A stretch of DNA of 64,000 bases from Lelliottia sp. WAP21 (GTDB lineage Bacteria > Pseudomonadota > Gammaproteobacteria > Enterobacterales > Enterobacteriaceae). Position 1 is the first letter of the stretch, and each line of letters opens with the position of its first letter. Below, piece after piece: positions 44,754 to 56,236 of this stretch. The stretch covers positions 78,533-142,532 of the forward strand of contig NZ_JAIWPG020000012.1 of assembly GCF_020532665.2 (NCBI RefSeq), read 5' to 3'. A program made the position numbers and the translations under genes. The notes under the pieces were generated by a model. The model did not search any database, was not told where the DNA came from, and worked only from the letters and a program-made list of their open reading frames with translations.

Positions 44754-45901
44754 TGGTTGAACACCGCCCGCTAACGATAGCCCTGGTCGCCGGAGAAACC
44801 TCCGGCGATATTCTTGGTGCAGGTCTCATTCGCGCCCTGAAGCTTCGCGTACCTGATGCTCGCTTTGTTGGCGTTGCGGGTCCGCTGATGCAGGCAGAAG
44901 GCTGTGAAGCCTGGTATGAAATGGAAGAGCTCGCGGTGATGGGCATCGTTGAAGTGCTGGGTCGTCTTCGTCGACTGCTGCATATTCGCGCCGATCTCAC
45001 CCGACGTTTTACCGAGCTGAAACCCGACGTGTTTGTCGGTATTGATGCGCCTGATTTCAATATCACGCTTGAGGGAAACCTCAAAAAGCAGGGCATTAAA
45101 ACCATTCATTATGTCAGTCCGTCCGTCTGGGCGTGGCGACAGAAACGCGTTTTCAAAATAGGCAGATCGACGAATCTTGTGTTGGCCTTCCTGCCTTTCG
45201 AAAAAGCGTTTTACGATAGATTCAACGTGCCTTGCCGGTTTATCGGACATACGATGGCGGATGCCATGCCGCTTGATCCGGATAAAAACGCGGCGCGTGA
45301 CGTGCTGGGTATTCCCCATGATGCACACTGCCTGGCGTTACTGCCCGGTAGCCGCGGTGCCGAAGTCGAGATGCTGAGCGCCGATTTCCTTAAAACGGCG
45401 CAAATTCTTCGCCAGACTTACCCCGATCTCGAAGTGGTTGTTCCGCTGGTGAATGCCAAACGGCGTGAACAGTTTGAGCGCATCAAAGCCGAAGTGGCCC
45501 CCGATCTTCATGTCCATCTGCTGGACGGAAAAGGGCGTGAGGCGATGGTCGCAAGCGATGCAGCGCTCCTCGCGTCGGGTACCGCTGCACTGGAGTGTAT
45601 GCTGGCAAAATGCCCGATGGTCGTGGGTTATCGCATGAAGCCCTTTACCTTCTGGCTGGCGAAGCGCCTGGTGAAAACGGATTATGTTTCGCTGCCAAAC
45701 CTGCTTGCCGGGCGTGAGCTGGTGAAAGAGTTGCTTCAGGAAGAGTGTCAGCCGCAGGCGCTGGCTGAGGCCTTACTTCCGCTGCTGGCGAACGGCAAAA
45801 CCAGTCATGAGATGCATGATACGTTCCGGGAACTGCATCAGCAGATTCGCTGTAATGCTGATGAGCAGGCAGCAGACGCCGTGATGGAGTTAGCGAAATG
45901 A
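44753..45901 (+). CDS. lpxB: Lipid A disaccharide synthase
   Basis: Glycosyltransferase (GT19, GT-B fold) joining UDP-diacylglucosamine and lipid X into the lipid A disaccharide on the inner-membrane surface. 382 residues, as in E. coli. Signatures: [15 protein letters not shown] at the N-terminus, VGIDAPDFN, the C-terminal [13 protein letters not shown] and the donor-site [14 protein letters not shown] overlaps the lpxA stop by one base and its TGA overlaps the rnhB ATG (ATGA). Confidence 0.98.
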   Translation: MVEHRPLTIALVAGETSGDILGAGLIRALKLRVPDARFVGVAGPLMQAEGCEAWYEMEELAVMGIVEVLGRLRRLLHIRADLTRRFTELKPDVFVGIDAPDFNITLEGNLKKQGIKTIHYVSPSVWAWRQKRVFKIGRSTNLVLAFLPFEKAFYDRFNVPCRFIGHTMADAMPLDPDKNAARDVLGIPHDAHCLALLPGSRGAEVEMLSADFLKTAQILRQTYPDLEVVVPLVNAKRREQFERIKAEVAPDLHVHLLDGKGREAMVASDAALLASGTAALECMLAKCPMVVGYRMKPFTFWLAKRLVKTDYVSLPNLLAGRELVKELLQEECQPQALAEALLPLLANGKTSHEMHDTFRELHQQIRCNADEQAADAVMELAK

Positions 45902-46494
45902 TGGAATTTGTTTATCCACACACCCATCTTGTCGCCGGTGTGGATGAAGTCGGTCGCGGGCCGTTGGTTGGCGCGGTCGTGACTGCTGCGGTGATCCTCG
46001 ATCCCGCTCGCCCTATCGTTGGGCTGAACGATTCAAAAAAGCTTTCTGAAAAGCGCCGTCTGGCGCTGTACGATGAGATTGTCGATAAAGCCCTGTCCTG
46101 GAGTCTGGGGCGCGCAGAGCCGCATGAAATCGACGAACTGAACATCCTGCACGCCACGATGCTGGCGATGCAGCGTGCTGTCGCCGGGCTGAGCATCGCG
46201 CCTGAATATGTGCTGATTGATGGTAATCGCTGTCCAGCACTGCCGGTGCCCTCCCTGGCGGTCGTCAAAGGCGACAGCCGCGTACCCGAAATTAGCGCGG
46301 CTTCTATTCTGGCTAAAGTGACACGCGATGCCGAAATGGCCGCGCTGGATCTCTCTTATCCTTTGTATGGATTTGCTCAGCACAAGGGATATCCAACCCC
46401 TTTCCATCTGGAAAGGCTGGCTGAACATGGCGCAACGGAACATCACCGACGCAGTTTTGGTCCGGTGAAACGCGCACTGGGACGGGTGTCCTGA
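45898..46494 (+). CDS. rnhB: Ribonuclease HII
   Basis: Removes ribonucleotides misincorporated in DNA and RNA-DNA hybrids. 198 residues, as in E. coli. DEDD metal site: D16-E17 in [13 protein letters not shown], then Asp in VLIDGNR and Asp in [13 protein letters not shown]. Two consecutive ATG codons at 45898 and 45901; the first overlaps the lpxB stop and gives the E. coli length. It is 38 bp from dnaE. Confidence 0.97.
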   Translation: MMEFVYPHTHLVAGVDEVGRGPLVGAVVTAAVILDPARPIVGLNDSKKLSEKRRLALYDEIVDKALSWSLGRAEPHEIDELNILHATMLAMQRAVAGLSIAPEYVLIDGNRCPALPVPSLAVVKGDSRVPEISAASILAKVTRDAEMAALDLSYPLYGFAQHKGYPTPFHLERLAEHGATEHHRRSFGPVKRALGRVS

Positions 46495-46532
46495 ATCAAT
46501 ACGCAAGCAATTAAGTAACGCGGAATCTGAAG

Positions 46533-49500
46533 ATGGCTGAACCACGTTTCGTACACCTGCGGGTGCATAGCGACTACTCCATGATTGATGGGCTGGCGAA
46601 GACCGGGCCGCTGGTAAAAAAGGCGGCCTCGCTTGGCATGCCTGCGCTGGCGATCACCGATTTCACCAACCTGTGTGGTTTGGTTAAGTTCTACGGAACG
46701 GCGCATGGCGCGGGCTTAAAGCCGATCATCGGTGCTGATTTTCATGTCCAGAGCGAGCTGTTCGGCGATGAAATGACGCAACTCTCCGTGCTGGCTATGA
46801 ACAACACGGGTTATCAGAATCTCACTTTGTTGATCTCTAAAGCCTATCAGCGCGGTTATGGCCCACAAGGGCCGTGGATCGACAGGGAATGGCTGGCGGA
46901 GTTAAACGAAGGGCTGCTGCTCATCTCGGGTGGCCGTATGGGTGACGTCGGCAGAAGTCTGCTGCGCGGTAACAGCGTCCTCGTTGACCAGTGTCTGGAC
47001 TTTTATCAGCAACATTTTGCCGATCGTTTTTATCTGGAGCTGATCCGCACCGGTCGTGCGGATGAAGAAAACTATCTCCATGCTGCCGTTGCGCTTGCAG
47101 AAGCGCGCGGCGTGCCCGTTGTGGCAACTAACGATGTGCGCTTCATTGATGCTGACGACTTTGACGCCCATGAAATTCGCGTGGCCATCCACGATGGCTT
47201 TACGCTCGACGATCCGAAGCGCCCACGTTTGTACTCATCGCAGCAATTCATGCGCAGCGAAGAAGAGATGTGCGAGCTGTTCGCCGATATTCCGGAAGCG
47301 CTGGAAAACAGCGTTGAAATCGCCAAACGCTGCAACGTAACGGTACGCCTGGGCGAATATTTCCTGCCGCAGTTCCCGACGGGCGACATGACCACTGAAG
47401 ATTTCCTGGTCGTGAAATCGAAAGAAGGTCTGGAAGACCGTCTGGCGTTCTTGTTCCCTGATGAAGCGGTCCGCAAAGAGAAACGACCGCCTTACGACGA
47501 ACGTCTCGACGTGGAGCTCAAGGTAATTAACCAGATGGGCTTCCCGGGCTACTTCCTGATCGTGATGGAGTTTATCCAGTGGTCGAAAGATAACGGCGTA
47601 CCGGTTGGCCCGGGCCGTGGTTCCGGTGCGGGATCGCTGGTGGCGTACGCGCTGAAAATCACCGATCTCGATCCGCTCGAATTCGATCTGCTGTTCGAAC
47701 GTTTCCTGAACCCGGAACGTGTCTCTATGCCTGACTTCGACGTCGACTTCTGCATGGAGAAACGCGACCAGGTTATCGATCACGTGGCCGAGATGTATGG
47801 CCGTGATGCGGTTTCACAGATTATCACCTTTGGTACGATGGCGGCGAAAGCGGTTATCCGCGACGTGGGCCGCGTGCTGGGCCATCCGTACGGTTTCGTG
47901 GACCGTATCTCTAAACTGGTGCCGCCCGATCCGGGCATGACGCTGGCAAAAGCATTTGAAGCCGAGCCGCAGTTACCCGAAATTTACGAAGCGGACGAAG
48001 AGGTCAGAGCGCTGATCGACATGGCGCGTAAGCTGGAAGGCGTTACGCGCAACGCCGGTAAACACGCCGGTGGCGTGGTTATCGCGCCAACAAAAATTAC
48101 CGACTTTGCCCCGCTGTATTGCGATGAAGCGGGGCAGCATCCAGTCACCCAGTTTGATAAGAATGACGTGGAATACGCGGGTCTGGTGAAGTTCGACTTC
48201 CTCGGCTTGCGCACGCTCACCATCATCGACTGGGCGTTGAAGATGATCAACCCGCGTCGGGCGAAGCAAGGCCTGGAGCCGATTGATATCGCCGCGATTC
48301 CGCTGGATGACAAGAAAAGCTTTGATATGCTGCAGCGCTCGGAAACCACGGCGGTCTTCCAGCTTGAATCCCGCGGCATGAAAGATCTGATCAAACGTCT
48401 TCAGCCTGACTGCTTCGAAGATATGATCGCCCTGGTAGCCCTGTTCCGTCCGGGGCCCTTGCAGTCGGGCATGGTAGATAACTTTATCGACCGTAAGCAC
48501 GGGCGCGAAGAGATCTCTTATCCTGACGTACAGTGGCAGCATGAGTGTCTGAAACCGGTACTGGAGCCAACCTACGGCATTATCCTGTATCAGGAACAGG
48601 TCATGCAGATTGCTCAGGAGCTCTCCGGTTATACCCTTGGCGGCGCAGATATGCTGCGTCGTGCGATGGGTAAGAAAAAACCGGAAGAGATGGCGAAGCA
48701 GCGTGGCGCCTTTGAAGAGGGCGCGAAAAAGAACGGCGTTGATGGCGAACTGGCGGTAAAAATCTTCGACCTGGTGGAGAAATTCGCCGGGTACGGTTTT
48801 AACAAATCGCACTCCGCAGCCTATGCGCTGGTCTCTTACCAGACGCTGTGGCTGAAGGCGCACTACCCGGCAGAATTCATGGCGGCTGTAATGACTGCCG
48901 ATATGGATAACACCGAGAAGGTCGTGGGCCTGGTCGATGAATGCTGGCGAATGGGGCTCAAAATCCTGCCGCCCGATATCAACTCCGGTCAGTATCATTT
49001 CCATGTGAATGATGACGGGGAGATTGTCTACGGGATCGGCGCGATCAAAGGGGTCGGTGAAGGTCCGATCGAAGCGATCATCGAGGCGCGTAATAACGGC
49101 GGCTATTTCCGCGAGTTATTCGATCTGTGTGCGCGTACCGATACCAAAAAGTTGAACCGGCGCGTGCTGGAAAAATTGATCATGTCCGGGGCATTCGACA
49201 GACTGGGGCCGCACCGTGCCGCACTGATGAATTCTCTGGGGGATGCGCTGAAGGCGGCAGATCAGCATGCGAAGGCAGAAGCGATTGGTCAGGCGGATAT
49301 GTTCGGTGTTCTGGCGGACGAGCCGGAGCAAATTGAACAGTCCTACGCCAATTGTCTGCCATGGCCGGAACATACCGTGCTGGAAGGGGAGCGTGAAACG
49401 TTAGGGTTGTATCTGACGGGCCACCCCATCAACCAGTACCTGAAAGAAATTGAGCGCTATGTCGGCGGCTATCGCCTTAAAGACATGCATCCGACAGAAC

Positions 49501-50015
49501 GTGGTAAAATCACCACGGCGGCGGGGCTCGTCATTGCTGCGCGGGTTATGGTCACCAAGCGCGGCAATCGTATCGGCATCTGTACGCTGGATGACCGTTC
49601 CGGACGGCTGGAGGTGATGTTATTCACCGAAGCGCTGGAAAAATACCAGCATTTGCTGGAAAACGACCGCATACTTATCGTCAGCGGACAGGTCAGCTTT
49701 GATGACTTCAGTGGTGGGCTTAAAATGATGGCCCGTGAAGTGATGGATATTGACGAAGCCCGGGAAAAATATGCTCGCGGGCTTGCTATCTCGCTGACGG
49801 ACAGGCAAATTGATGACCAGCTTTTAAACCGACTCCGTCAGTCTCTGGAACCCCATCGCTCGGGGACCATTCCAGTACATCTCTACTATCAGAGGGCGGA
49901 TGCACGTGCGCGATTGCGCTTTGGTGCAACGTGGCGTGTCTCTCCGAGCGATCGTTTGCTAAACGATCTCCGTGGCCTTATTGGTTCGGAGCAGGTGGAA
50001 CTGGAGTTTGACTAA
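46533..50015 (+). CDS. dnaE: DNA polymerase III alpha subunit
   Basis: Catalytic subunit of the replicative polymerase. 1160 residues, as in E. coli. The N-terminal PHP domain (about 1-270, [13 protein letters not shown]) precedes the polymerase palm with metal-binding D401 and D403 (PDFDVDFC), finger and thumb regions ([14 protein letters not shown]), a helix-hairpin-helix (about 830-920), an OB fold (about 990-1075) and a C-terminal tau-binding region ending VELEFD. Followed by accA after 12 bp, so replication and fatty-acid synthesis genes share a transcript, as in E. coli. Confidence 0.98.
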   Translation: MAEPRFVHLRVHSDYSMIDGLAKTGPLVKKAASLGMPALAITDFTNLCGLVKFYGTAHGAGLKPIIGADFHVQSELFGDEMTQLSVLAMNNTGYQNLTLLISKAYQRGYGPQGPWIDREWLAELNEGLLLISGGRMGDVGRSLLRGNSVLVDQCLDFYQQHFADRFYLELIRTGRADEENYLHAAVALAEARGVPVVATNDVRFIDADDFDAHEIRVAIHDGFTLDDPKRPRLYSSQQFMRSEEEMCELFADIPEALENSVEIAKRCNVTVRLGEYFLPQFPTGDMTTEDFLVVKSKEGLEDRLAFLFPDEAVRKEKRPPYDERLDVELKVINQMGFPGYFLIVMEFIQWSKDNGVPVGPGRGSGAGSLVAYALKITDLDPLEFDLLFERFLNPERVSMPDFDVDFCMEKRDQVIDHVAEMYGRDAVSQIITFGTMAAKAVIRDVGRVLGHPYGFVDRISKLVPPDPGMTLAKAFEAEPQLPEIYEADEEVRALIDMARKLEGVTRNAGKHAGGVVIAPTKITDFAPLYCDEAGQHPVTQFDKNDVEYAGLVKFDFLGLRTLTIIDWALKMINPRRAKQGLEPIDIAAIPLDDKKSFDMLQRSETTAVFQLESRGMKDLIKRLQPDCFEDMIALVALFRPGPLQSGMVDNFIDRKHGREEISYPDVQWQHECLKPVLEPTYGIILYQEQVMQIAQELSGYTLGGADMLRRAMGKKKPEEMAKQRGAFEEGAKKNGVDGELAVKIFDLVEKFAGYGFNKSHSAAYALVSYQTLWLKAHYPAEFMAAVMTADMDNTEKVVGLVDECWRMGLKILPPDINSGQYHFHVNDDGEIVYGIGAIKGVGEGPIEAIIEARNNGGYFRELFDLCARTDTKKLNRRVLEKLIMSGAFDRLGPHRAALMNSLGDALKAADQHAKAEAIGQADMFGVLADEPEQIEQSYANCLPWPEHTVLEGERETLGLYLTGHPINQYLKEIERYVGGYRLKDMHPTERGKITTAAGLVIAARVMVTKRGNRIGICTLDDRSGRLEVMLFTEALEKYQHLLENDRILIVSGQVSFDDFSGGLKMMAREVMDIDEAREKYARGLAISLTDRQIDDQLLNRLRQSLEPHRSGTIPVHLYYQRADARARLRFGATWRVSPSDRLLNDLRGLIGSEQVELEFD

Positions 50016-50027
50016 TACAGGAATACT

Positions 50028-50987
50028 ATGAGTCTGAATTTCCTTGATTTCGAACAGCCGATTGCAGAGCTGGAAGCGAAAATCGATTCTTTGACAGCGG
50101 TAAGCCGTCAGGATGAAAAACTGGATATTAACATCGACGAAGAAGTGCATCGTCTGCGTGAAAAAAGCGTAGAACTGACGCGCAAAATCTTTGCCGATCT
50201 CGGCGCATGGCAGATTGCCCAGCTGGCACGACATCCTCAGCGCCCGTACACCCTGGATTATGTCCGCCTGGCGTTTGATGAGTTTGACGAGCTGGCAGGC
50301 GACCGTGCCTATGCTGACGACAAAGCGATTGTCGGTGGGATCGCTCGCCTGGACGGTCGTCCGGTGATGATCATTGGTCATCAGAAAGGCCGTGAAACCA
50401 AAGAGAAGATTCGTCGTAACTTTGGTATGCCCGCGCCAGAAGGTTACCGTAAGGCGTTGCGCCTGATGGAAATGGCCGAGCGTTTCAAGATGCCTATCGT
50501 GACCTTTATCGACACACCGGGTGCATACCCGGGTGTGGGCGCGGAAGAGCGCGGCCAGTCAGAAGCCATTGCACGCAACCTGCGTGAAATGTCTCGCCTG
50601 AAAGTGCCGGTCATCTGTACCGTTATCGGTGAAGGTGGTTCGGGTGGCGCACTGGCTATTGGCGTGGGTGATAAAGTGAATATGCTGCAGTACAGCACCT
50701 ATTCCGTTATCTCTCCGGAAGGCTGCGCATCTATTCTGTGGAAGAGTGCCGATAAAGCACCACTGGCTGCCGAAGCGATGGGGATCATTGCCCCTCGTCT
50801 GAAAGAGCTGAAGCTTATCGACACGGTGATCCCGGAGCCGCTGGGTGGCGCGCACCGTAAACCAGAAGTGATGGCCGCTTCCCTGAAGGCACAGCTGCTG
50901 GCTGATTTAGCCGACCTCGATGTGCTGAGCACTGAAGATCTGCTTAACCGCCGTTATCAGCGTCTGATGAACTACGGTTACGCGTAA
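50028..50987 (+). CDS. accA: Acetyl-CoA carboxylase carboxyltransferase alpha subunit
   Basis: With AccD transfers the carboxyl from biotin to acetyl-CoA, the first committed step of fatty-acid synthesis. 319 residues, as in E. coli. The N-terminal helical segment ([17 protein letters not shown]) precedes a crotonase-type fold with [38 protein letters not shown] and [15 protein letters not shown], the glycine-rich CoA/biotin site. A strong terminator ends the long block that began upstream. Confidence 0.98.
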   Translation: MSLNFLDFEQPIAELEAKIDSLTAVSRQDEKLDINIDEEVHRLREKSVELTRKIFADLGAWQIAQLARHPQRPYTLDYVRLAFDEFDELAGDRAYADDKAIVGGIARLDGRPVMIIGHQKGRETKEKIRRNFGMPAPEGYRKALRLMEMAERFKMPIVTFIDTPGAYPGVGAEERGQSEAIARNLREMSRLKVPVICTVIGEGGSGGALAIGVGDKVNMLQYSTYSVISPEGCASILWKSADKAPLAAEAMGIIAPRLKELKLIDTVIPEPLGGAHRKPEVMAASLKAQLLADLADLDVLSTEDLLNRRYQRLMNYGYA

Positions 50988-51003
50988 GCTGCACCTTTAT
51001 CCG

Positions 51004-51032
51004 AAAAGCCGCACTTTGTTGCGGCTTTTTTT
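51004..51032 (+). terminator. Intrinsic terminator of accA
   Basis: Stem aaaagccgca / tgcggctttt, 6-nt loop, run of T. Ends the rnhB-dnaE-accA transcript. Confidence 0.85.
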
Positions 51033-51087
51033 ATGCCTGCGATTTACCCTGACTATGCTTAATGAATATTTTTCAAGGAGGTAGCCC

Positions 51088-53226
51088 GTGAACATTATTG
51101 CCATTATGGGGCCACACGGCGTCTTTTATAAAGATGAGCCCATTAAGGAGCTTGAGCGATCGTTGCAGGCCCGTGGCTATCAGCTGATTTGGCCGCAAAA
51201 CAGCGCCGACTTGCTGAAGTTTATTGAGCACAACCCGCGCATCTGCGGCGTGATTTTTGACTGGGACGAGTACGATCTCGACCTGTGCAGCGATATTAAC
51301 CAGCTTAATGAATATCTTCCGCTGTATGCCTTCATTAACACGCATTCCACCATGGACGTCAGCGCACATGATATGCGGATGGCGCTGTGGTTCTTTGAAT
51401 ATTCCCTTGGCGTTGCGGACGATATTGCAACGCGAATTGAGCAGTACACGCAGGAATATCTCGATAACATTACGCCTCCCTTTACCCGGGCCCTGTTCAC
51501 CTATGTGAAAGAGGGAAAATACACGTTTTGCACCCCGGGGCATATGGCCGGGACGGCGTATCAAAAAAGTCCTGTCGGATGTTTGTTCTATGATTTCTTT
51601 GGCGGCAATACGCTTAAAGCAGATGTATCGATTTCGGTGACGGAACTGGGTTCACTGCTCGATCACACCGGGCCGCATCTGGAAGCCGAGGAGTACATTG
51701 CCCGCACCTTTGGGGCCGAGCAAAGCTATATGGTGACCAACGGCACCTCGACCTCGAACAAGATCGTCGGCATGTATGCAGCGCACGCCGGGAGTACGGT
51801 GCTTGTCGATCGCAACTGCCATAAGTCGCTGGCCCATTTGCTGATGATGAGCGACATCGTCCCCCTCTGGCTATCGCCCACGCGAAACGCGCTGGGGATA
51901 TTAGGCGGAATACCGCGTCGTGAATTTGCCCGGACGACGATTGAAAGCAAAGTGGCGTCCGTCGCCGGGGCAAGCTGGCCGATCCACGCCGTTATTACCA
52001 ACTCGACGTATGACGGACTGCTGTACAACACAAACTGGATCAAGCAGACGCTGGATGTCCCCTCCATTCATTTTGATTCCGCGTGGGTTCCTTATACCAA
52101 CTTCCATCCGATTTATGCCGGTAAAAGCGGCATGAGCGGTGAGCGTGTGCCGGGCAAGGTCTTCTTCGAAACCCAGTCAACGCACAAAATGCTGGCCGCT
52201 TTCTCTCAGGCCTCGCTGATTCATATTAAAGGTGAATACGATGAAGATACCTTCAACGAAGCCTTTATGATGCACACCACTACGTCACCCAGCTATCCCT
52301 TAGTCGCCTCGATTGAAACCGCTGCGGCGATGCTGCGCGGCAATCCGGGCAAACGCCTGATCACTCGTTCGGTGGAGCGAGCGCTGCATTTCCGCAAAGA
52401 GGTGCAACGACTGAAAGAGGAAGCCGACGGCTGGTTCTTCGATATCTGGCAGCCGGAGGAGATTGCTGAGGCTGAATGCTGGCCCGTTGCGCCGGGCGAA
52501 GCGTGGCATGGTTTCCGGGACGCGGATGCTGACCATATGTTCCTGGATCCGGTAAAAGTCACTATCCTCACCCCGGGGATGGATGAGCAGGGCCAGATGA
52601 GTGACGACGGGATCCCCGCTGCGCTGGTGGCGAAATTCCTCGACGAGCGCGGGATCGTGGTCGAAAAAACCGGTCCCTATAACCTGCTTTTCTTGTTCAG
52701 TATTGGCATAGATAAAACGCGGGCGATGGGGTTGCTGCGTGGGTTGATGGAATTCAAGCGCGCGTACGATCTTAATCTGCGGGTGAAGAATATGCTCCCG
52801 GATCTCTATGCAGAGGATCCTGAATTCTATCGCACGATGCGCATTCAGGATCTGGCGCAGGGGATCCATAAACTGATCCGCCAGCACGATCTGCCGCGTC
52901 TGATGTTACAGGCATTTGATGTGTTGCCAGAAATGAAGCTCACGCCGCACAAGGCCTGGCAGCGTCAGGTGAAAGGTGAGGTGGAGACGGTGGAACTGGA
53001 AAGCCTGGTTGGTCGTATTTCTGCCAACATGATCCTGCCTTATCCGCCCGGCGTTCCGTTACTGATGCCGGGGGAAATGATCACCGAGCGCAGCAGAGCC
53101 GTGCTCGATTTTCTTCTGATGCTTTGCTCTGTCGGTCGCCACTATCCGGGTTTTGAAACCGATATTCATGGCGCGAAGCGGGATGAGAACGGGGTCTATT
53201 GGGTGCGAGTCCTAAAATCAGGCTGA
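51088..53226 (+). CDS. ldcC: Constitutive lysine decarboxylase
   Basis: PLP enzyme converting lysine to cadaverine with proton consumption. 712 residues versus 713 in E. coli LdcC, and the chromosomal position after accA identifies it as LdcC and not the acid-induced CadA. N-terminal wing domain (about 1-130), core with PLP lysine K367 in STHKMLAA, PLP phosphate-binding TNGTSTSNK and catalytic HFDSAWVPY; C-terminal domain with the TGPYNLLFLF segment. AAGGAGG precedes the GTG start at 51088 (GTGAACATTATT). Confidence 0.96.
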   Translation: MNIIAIMGPHGVFYKDEPIKELERSLQARGYQLIWPQNSADLLKFIEHNPRICGVIFDWDEYDLDLCSDINQLNEYLPLYAFINTHSTMDVSAHDMRMALWFFEYSLGVADDIATRIEQYTQEYLDNITPPFTRALFTYVKEGKYTFCTPGHMAGTAYQKSPVGCLFYDFFGGNTLKADVSISVTELGSLLDHTGPHLEAEEYIARTFGAEQSYMVTNGTSTSNKIVGMYAAHAGSTVLVDRNCHKSLAHLLMMSDIVPLWLSPTRNALGILGGIPRREFARTTIESKVASVAGASWPIHAVITNSTYDGLLYNTNWIKQTLDVPSIHFDSAWVPYTNFHPIYAGKSGMSGERVPGKVFFETQSTHKMLAAFSQASLIHIKGEYDEDTFNEAFMMHTTTSPSYPLVASIETAAAMLRGNPGKRLITRSVERALHFRKEVQRLKEEADGWFFDIWQPEEIAEAECWPVAPGEAWHGFRDADADHMFLDPVKVTILTPGMDEQGQMSDDGIPAALVAKFLDERGIVVEKTGPYNLLFLFSIGIDKTRAMGLLRGLMEFKRAYDLNLRVKNMLPDLYAEDPEFYRTMRIQDLAQGIHKLIRQHDLPRLMLQAFDVLPEMKLTPHKAWQRQVKGEVETVELESLVGRISANMILPYPPGVPLLMPGEMITERSRAVLDFLLMLCSVGRHYPGFETDIHGAKRDENGVYWVRVLKSG

Positions 53227-53285
53227 CCGCTTGCATGGCCACGGTTGTCGGTTGTAACGTTCAGGGATCATAAAAAGGAGAAGCT

Positions 53286-53675
53286 ATGCTGGGTTTAAAA
53301 CAGGTTCATCATATTGCGATCATTGCGACCGACTATGCCAGGAGCAAGGCGTTCTATTGCGACATTCTTGGCTTCACCCTTATGAGTGAGGCCTATCGCG
53401 CCGAGCGCGACTCCTGGAAAGGCGATCTTGCGCTGAACGGGCAGTATGTTATTGAGCTGTTTTCGTTTCCTTTCCCGCCAGCGCGTCCTTCTCGTCCGGA
53501 AGCCTGCGGCCTGCGCCATCTTGCCTTCAGCGTGGACGATCTCGACAACGCGGTTACGCATCTGGAATCAAACGGTGTGAGGTGTGAAGCGATACGTATC
53601 GACCCCTTTACCGGCAAGCGCTTTACCTTTTTCAGCGATCCGGACGGTTTACCGCTGGAGCTTTACCAGCAGTAA
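53286..53675 (+). CDS. yaeR: VOC-family protein YaeR
   Basis: 129-residue single-domain vicinal-oxygen-chelate protein, full-length match to E. coli YaeR. Metal-site residues expected for the fold: HHIAI near the N-terminus (His), GQYVIELF (Glu), GLRHLAFSV (His) and GLPLELYQ (Glu). Substrate unknown; glyoxalase I-like fold does not prove lactoylglutathione lyase activity. AAGGAG precedes the start. Lies between ldcC and tilS on the same strand. Confidence 0.92.
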   Translation: MLGLKQVHHIAIIATDYARSKAFYCDILGFTLMSEAYRAERDSWKGDLALNGQYVIELFSFPFPPARPSRPEACGLRHLAFSVDDLDNAVTHLESNGVRCEAIRIDPFTGKRFTFFSDPDGLPLELYQQ

Positions 53676-53692
53676 TTTCCATCCTGTGTGAT

Positions 53693-53715
53693 AATGCCCG
53701 CTTGTTTCGGGCATT
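53693..53715 (+). other. Hairpin between yaeR and tilS
   Basis: Perfect 8-bp stem aatgcccg / cgggcatt with a 7-nt loop, followed by ATTTC. Too weak a T run for a confident terminator; it lies 14 bp before the tilS ATG and could influence its translation. Confidence 0.4.
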
Positions 53716-53729
53716 ATTTCACATTTCTC

Positions 53730-55016
53730 ATGACGCCACAGAACCTTGCTCAAGCTGTTTTTCCTTACCGCCACTTGCTGGTGGGGTTGAGTGGTGGGCT
53801 GGATTCAACGGTCCTCCTCCATCGCCTGATGTTATGGCGGCAGACCGAGCCTGACGTTCAGCTGCGGGCCATTCATGTCCATCACGGTTTAAGCCCCTTT
53901 GCCGACGACTGGGTGCGCCATTGTGAAGCGCTTTGCGCCGAATGGCATATCCCGCTGGTGGTGGAACGCGTCGTGCTGATTGACGATGGTTCAGGAACGG
54001 AAGCGCAGGCGCGCCGTGCTCGCTATGCTGCCTTTGCAAACGCGCTTCAGCCCGGAGAGGCTGTAGTGACTGCCCAGCATCTTGACGATCAATGTGAAAC
54101 GTTTTTGCTGGCGCTCAAGCGAGGCAGCGGCCCGGCGGGATTATCCGCCATGCCCGCACGGGCGGAATTTGCCGGCACACAGCTTATACGTCCGCTGCTT
54201 TCGCAAACGCGCGCCTCTCTGGAGGCCTGGGCGCAGGCACACGATTTGCGCTGGATCGAGGACGAAAGTAATCAGGACGATCGCTATGACCGCAACTTTT
54301 TGCGTTTGCGCGTATTGCCCGTCCTTTCTGAGCGCTGGCCCCACTTTACCGAAGCCACGGCAAGAAGCGCCTTGCTTTGTGCCGAGCAGGAGAGCCTGCT
54401 TGATGAATTACTCAGCGAAGAGCTTGCCGGGCTCACTTCGGCAGAGGGGGCGCTGGCCATTCAACCGCTTCTGGCGATGAGCCCGCTCCGACGTGCGGCG
54501 TTACTCCGGCGCTGGCTGGCCCAGCAGAATGCGGTAATGCCATCCCGGGCGATGTTGAACCGGATCTGGGATGAGGTAGCCCAGGCACGCGACGATGCCA
54601 CGCCTTGCCTGCATCTGAATGGCTTTGAGGTCAGACGCTTCAGAGGCCAGCTGTGGTGGATTAAATCTCAACCTTCGCTTGCGGACGTTACGCTTGCGTG
54701 GGCAACGCCGGATGAGCCTTTGCCGTTACCTGCGAAGATGGGCATGGTTTTACTGGCAGGGAAGGGGCATGTGCGTTTACCCCGCAAAGATGAGAGGGTC
54801 ACGGTGCGGTTTATTGCCCGGGGGATGCTGCATATCGTCGGACGTCGAGGGGGGCGCAAGCTGAAGAAAATCTGGCAGGAGCTGGATATCCCGCCCTGGC
54901 GGCGTGATACGACCCCGCTGCTTTTCTATGGAGAGACGCTGATTGCGGCGGCGGGCGTGTTTATCACACAGGAAGGATGGACAGAAGACGGGGTGATGTT
55001 TGAGTGGCGCGCTTAA
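53730..55016 (+). CDS. tilS: tRNA(Ile)-lysidine synthase
   Basis: Ligates lysine to C34 of tRNA-Ile(CAU), changing its decoding from AUG to AUA; essential. 428 residues versus 432 in E. coli. PP-loop ATP motif SGGLDS at 21-26, then the VHHGLSP and [20 protein letters not shown] motifs; C-terminal domains with the substrate-binding [18 protein letters not shown] chose the ATG at 53730 ([10 protein letters not shown]); the frame is open upstream through the hairpin. The N-terminal 20 residues differ from E. coli. Confidence 0.95.
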   Translation: MTPQNLAQAVFPYRHLLVGLSGGLDSTVLLHRLMLWRQTEPDVQLRAIHVHHGLSPFADDWVRHCEALCAEWHIPLVVERVVLIDDGSGTEAQARRARYAAFANALQPGEAVVTAQHLDDQCETFLLALKRGSGPAGLSAMPARAEFAGTQLIRPLLSQTRASLEAWAQAHDLRWIEDESNQDDRYDRNFLRLRVLPVLSERWPHFTEATARSALLCAEQESLLDELLSEELAGLTSAEGALAIQPLLAMSPLRRAALLRRWLAQQNAVMPSRAMLNRIWDEVAQARDDATPCLHLNGFEVRRFRGQLWWIKSQPSLADVTLAWATPDEPLPLPAKMGMVLLAGKGHVRLPRKDERVTVRFIARGMLHIVGRRGGRKLKKIWQELDIPPWRRDTTPLLFYGETLIAAAGVFITQEGWTEDGVMFEWRA

Positions 55017-55035
55017 CGGGCAGCAGGCTGCCCGT
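55016..55035. terminator. Hairpin between tilS and rof (possible bidirectional terminator)
   Basis: Perfect 8-bp stem acgggcag / ctgcccgt with loop cagg, overlapping the tilS stop; only ATTAAT behind it. Lies between convergent genes; strength uncertain. Confidence 0.4.
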
Positions 55036-55043
55036 ATTAATCC

Positions 55044-55304
55044 TCAGGACTCGCTCACCACAACGGTGCCGATGTCAGGATGGCTAAAGCTGGCGATTTT
55101 ATCCAGGCGAAGTTCTCGCGTTGCACCTGCATCGTCGACGACCAGATATTCAACGTTTTTACGTGAGACCAGATCGCTGGCTTTTGCCTTCAGTACCTCG
55201 CCGTCCTTCAACGTCAGCGCCAGGACCAGATGGTTCTGACACGCCAGTTCGAGGTTGTCATAGTCATCACAGTTGATGGGTTGATAGGTATCATTCATTG
55301 ACAT
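55044..55304 (-). CDS. rof: Rho-binding antiterminator Rof (YaeO)
   Basis: Small protein that binds Rho near its RNA site and reduces termination. 86 residues from ATG 55304, or 84 from the in-frame ATG at 55298; both have the same RBS (GGTGAG) within reach. Acidic N-terminal part ([20 protein letters not shown]) and an Sm-like beta barrel ending TVVVSES match E. coli. The start lies inside the last codons of yaeP, so the two are coupled. Confidence 0.94.
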   Translation of the reverse strand: MSMNDTYQPINCDDYDNLELACQNHLVLALTLKDGEVLKAKASDLVSRKNVEYLVVDDAGATRELRLDKIASFSHPDIGTVVVSES

Positions 55305-55491
55305 AATCGCTCACCAGTAAATTCGCAGCAGCATACGCTGCTTTTTCCCTGACCGATTCTGAAAGGCTATCATCCGAAGCCATTTCATTAAGTACTTTTA
55401 ATACACAGCCCAACGCATCCGGGATATACCCCAGGTCTCCGCTGGCAATTTCCGCATATCGTTTGCGAATGAGCTCACAATAATTATTCAC
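55291..55491 (-). CDS. yaeP: Small conserved protein YaeP (UPF0253)
   Basis: 66 residues, as in E. coli YaeP; helical, function unknown. I set the start at the GTG at 55491 (protein reads [14 protein letters not shown] after the initiator), since GGAGGGG lies 3-9 nt upstream and the length then matches E. coli; an in-frame upstream ATG at 55533 would add 14 non-conserved residues. Overlaps rof by 14 bases, and E. coli has the same yaeP-rof arrangement. The 199-bp gap to yaeQ must hold promoters for both directions; I see no clear box. Confidence 0.9.
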   Translation of the reverse strand: MNNYCELIRKRYAEIASGDLGYIPDALGCVLKVLNEMASDDSLSESVREKAAYAAANLLVSDYVNE

Positions 55492-55690
55492 ATCCCCTCC
55501 TGCCAGCGCACTGACGTTACTGTGAGATAACATTAAGCCTACGAAGATAAACTCGGTTTAGCAAGGTGACTATACCATAGTCATTCAAGCAATATCAGCG
55601 CCTTGATGATGAGGCAATTCCGCACCTTACGACAGCCTTTTGCCCATTATTTCGTTACAATGAGCGCCATTATTCGAATGGAGTTTTCCC

Positions 55691-56236
55691 ATGGCGCTGA
55701 AAGCGACAATTTACAAAGCGGTCGTCAACGTCGCTGACCTTGACCGTAACCAGTTTCTCGACACGTCATTGACGCTGGCGCGGCACCCCTCTGAAACGCA
55801 GGAACGGATGATGCTGCGTCTGTTGGCATGGATAAAATATGCTAATGAACGCCTCCAGTTCTCACGTGGTCTGAGTGCGGAAGATGAGCCAGAGGCCTGG
55901 CTGCATAACGATCATATGGGTATCGATTTATGGATTGAGTTAGGCCTGCCGGACGAGCGCCGTATCAAAAAAGCCTGTACGCAGTCTGCTGAAGTGGCCC
56001 TGTTTACGTATAACCAGCGTGCAGCCGAAATCTGGTGGCAGCAGTCTAAAAATAAATGCGCGCAGTACGCTAATCTGTCCGTGTGGTATCTGGATGACGA
56101 GCAGCTGGCGCAGCTCAGCGCGTTTGCCGGGCGCACGATGGTGCTACAGGCGACTATCCAGGATGGGGCAATCTGGTTATCTGATTCTCAGAATAATCTG
56201 GAAATCCATTTAACCGCCTGGCAATCACGTTCATGA
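55691..56236 (+). CDS. yaeQ: Conserved protein YaeQ
   Basis: 181 residues, as in E. coli; family with a PD-(D/E)XK-nuclease-like fold by published structure, but no demonstrated activity. [19 protein letters not shown] and the [18 protein letters not shown] segment carry the conserved acidic and lysine residues of that core. Its TGA overlaps the arfB start by 4 bases (ATGA), so the pair is translationally coupled, as in E. coli. Confidence 0.93.
   Translation: MALKATIYKAVVNVADLDRNQFLDTSLTLARHPSETQERMMLRLLAWIKYANERLQFSRGLSAEDEPEAWLHNDHMGIDLWIELGLPDERRIKKACTQSAEVALFTYNQRAAEIWWQQSKNKCAQYANLSVWYLDDEQLAQLSAFAGRTMVLQATIQDGAIWLSDSQNNLEIHLTAWQSRS

Noticed and set aside
47973..49004. 343-codon minus-strand frame opposite dnaE
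   Set aside because: Shadow ORF in a G+C-rich conserved gene, without homology that I recognise.
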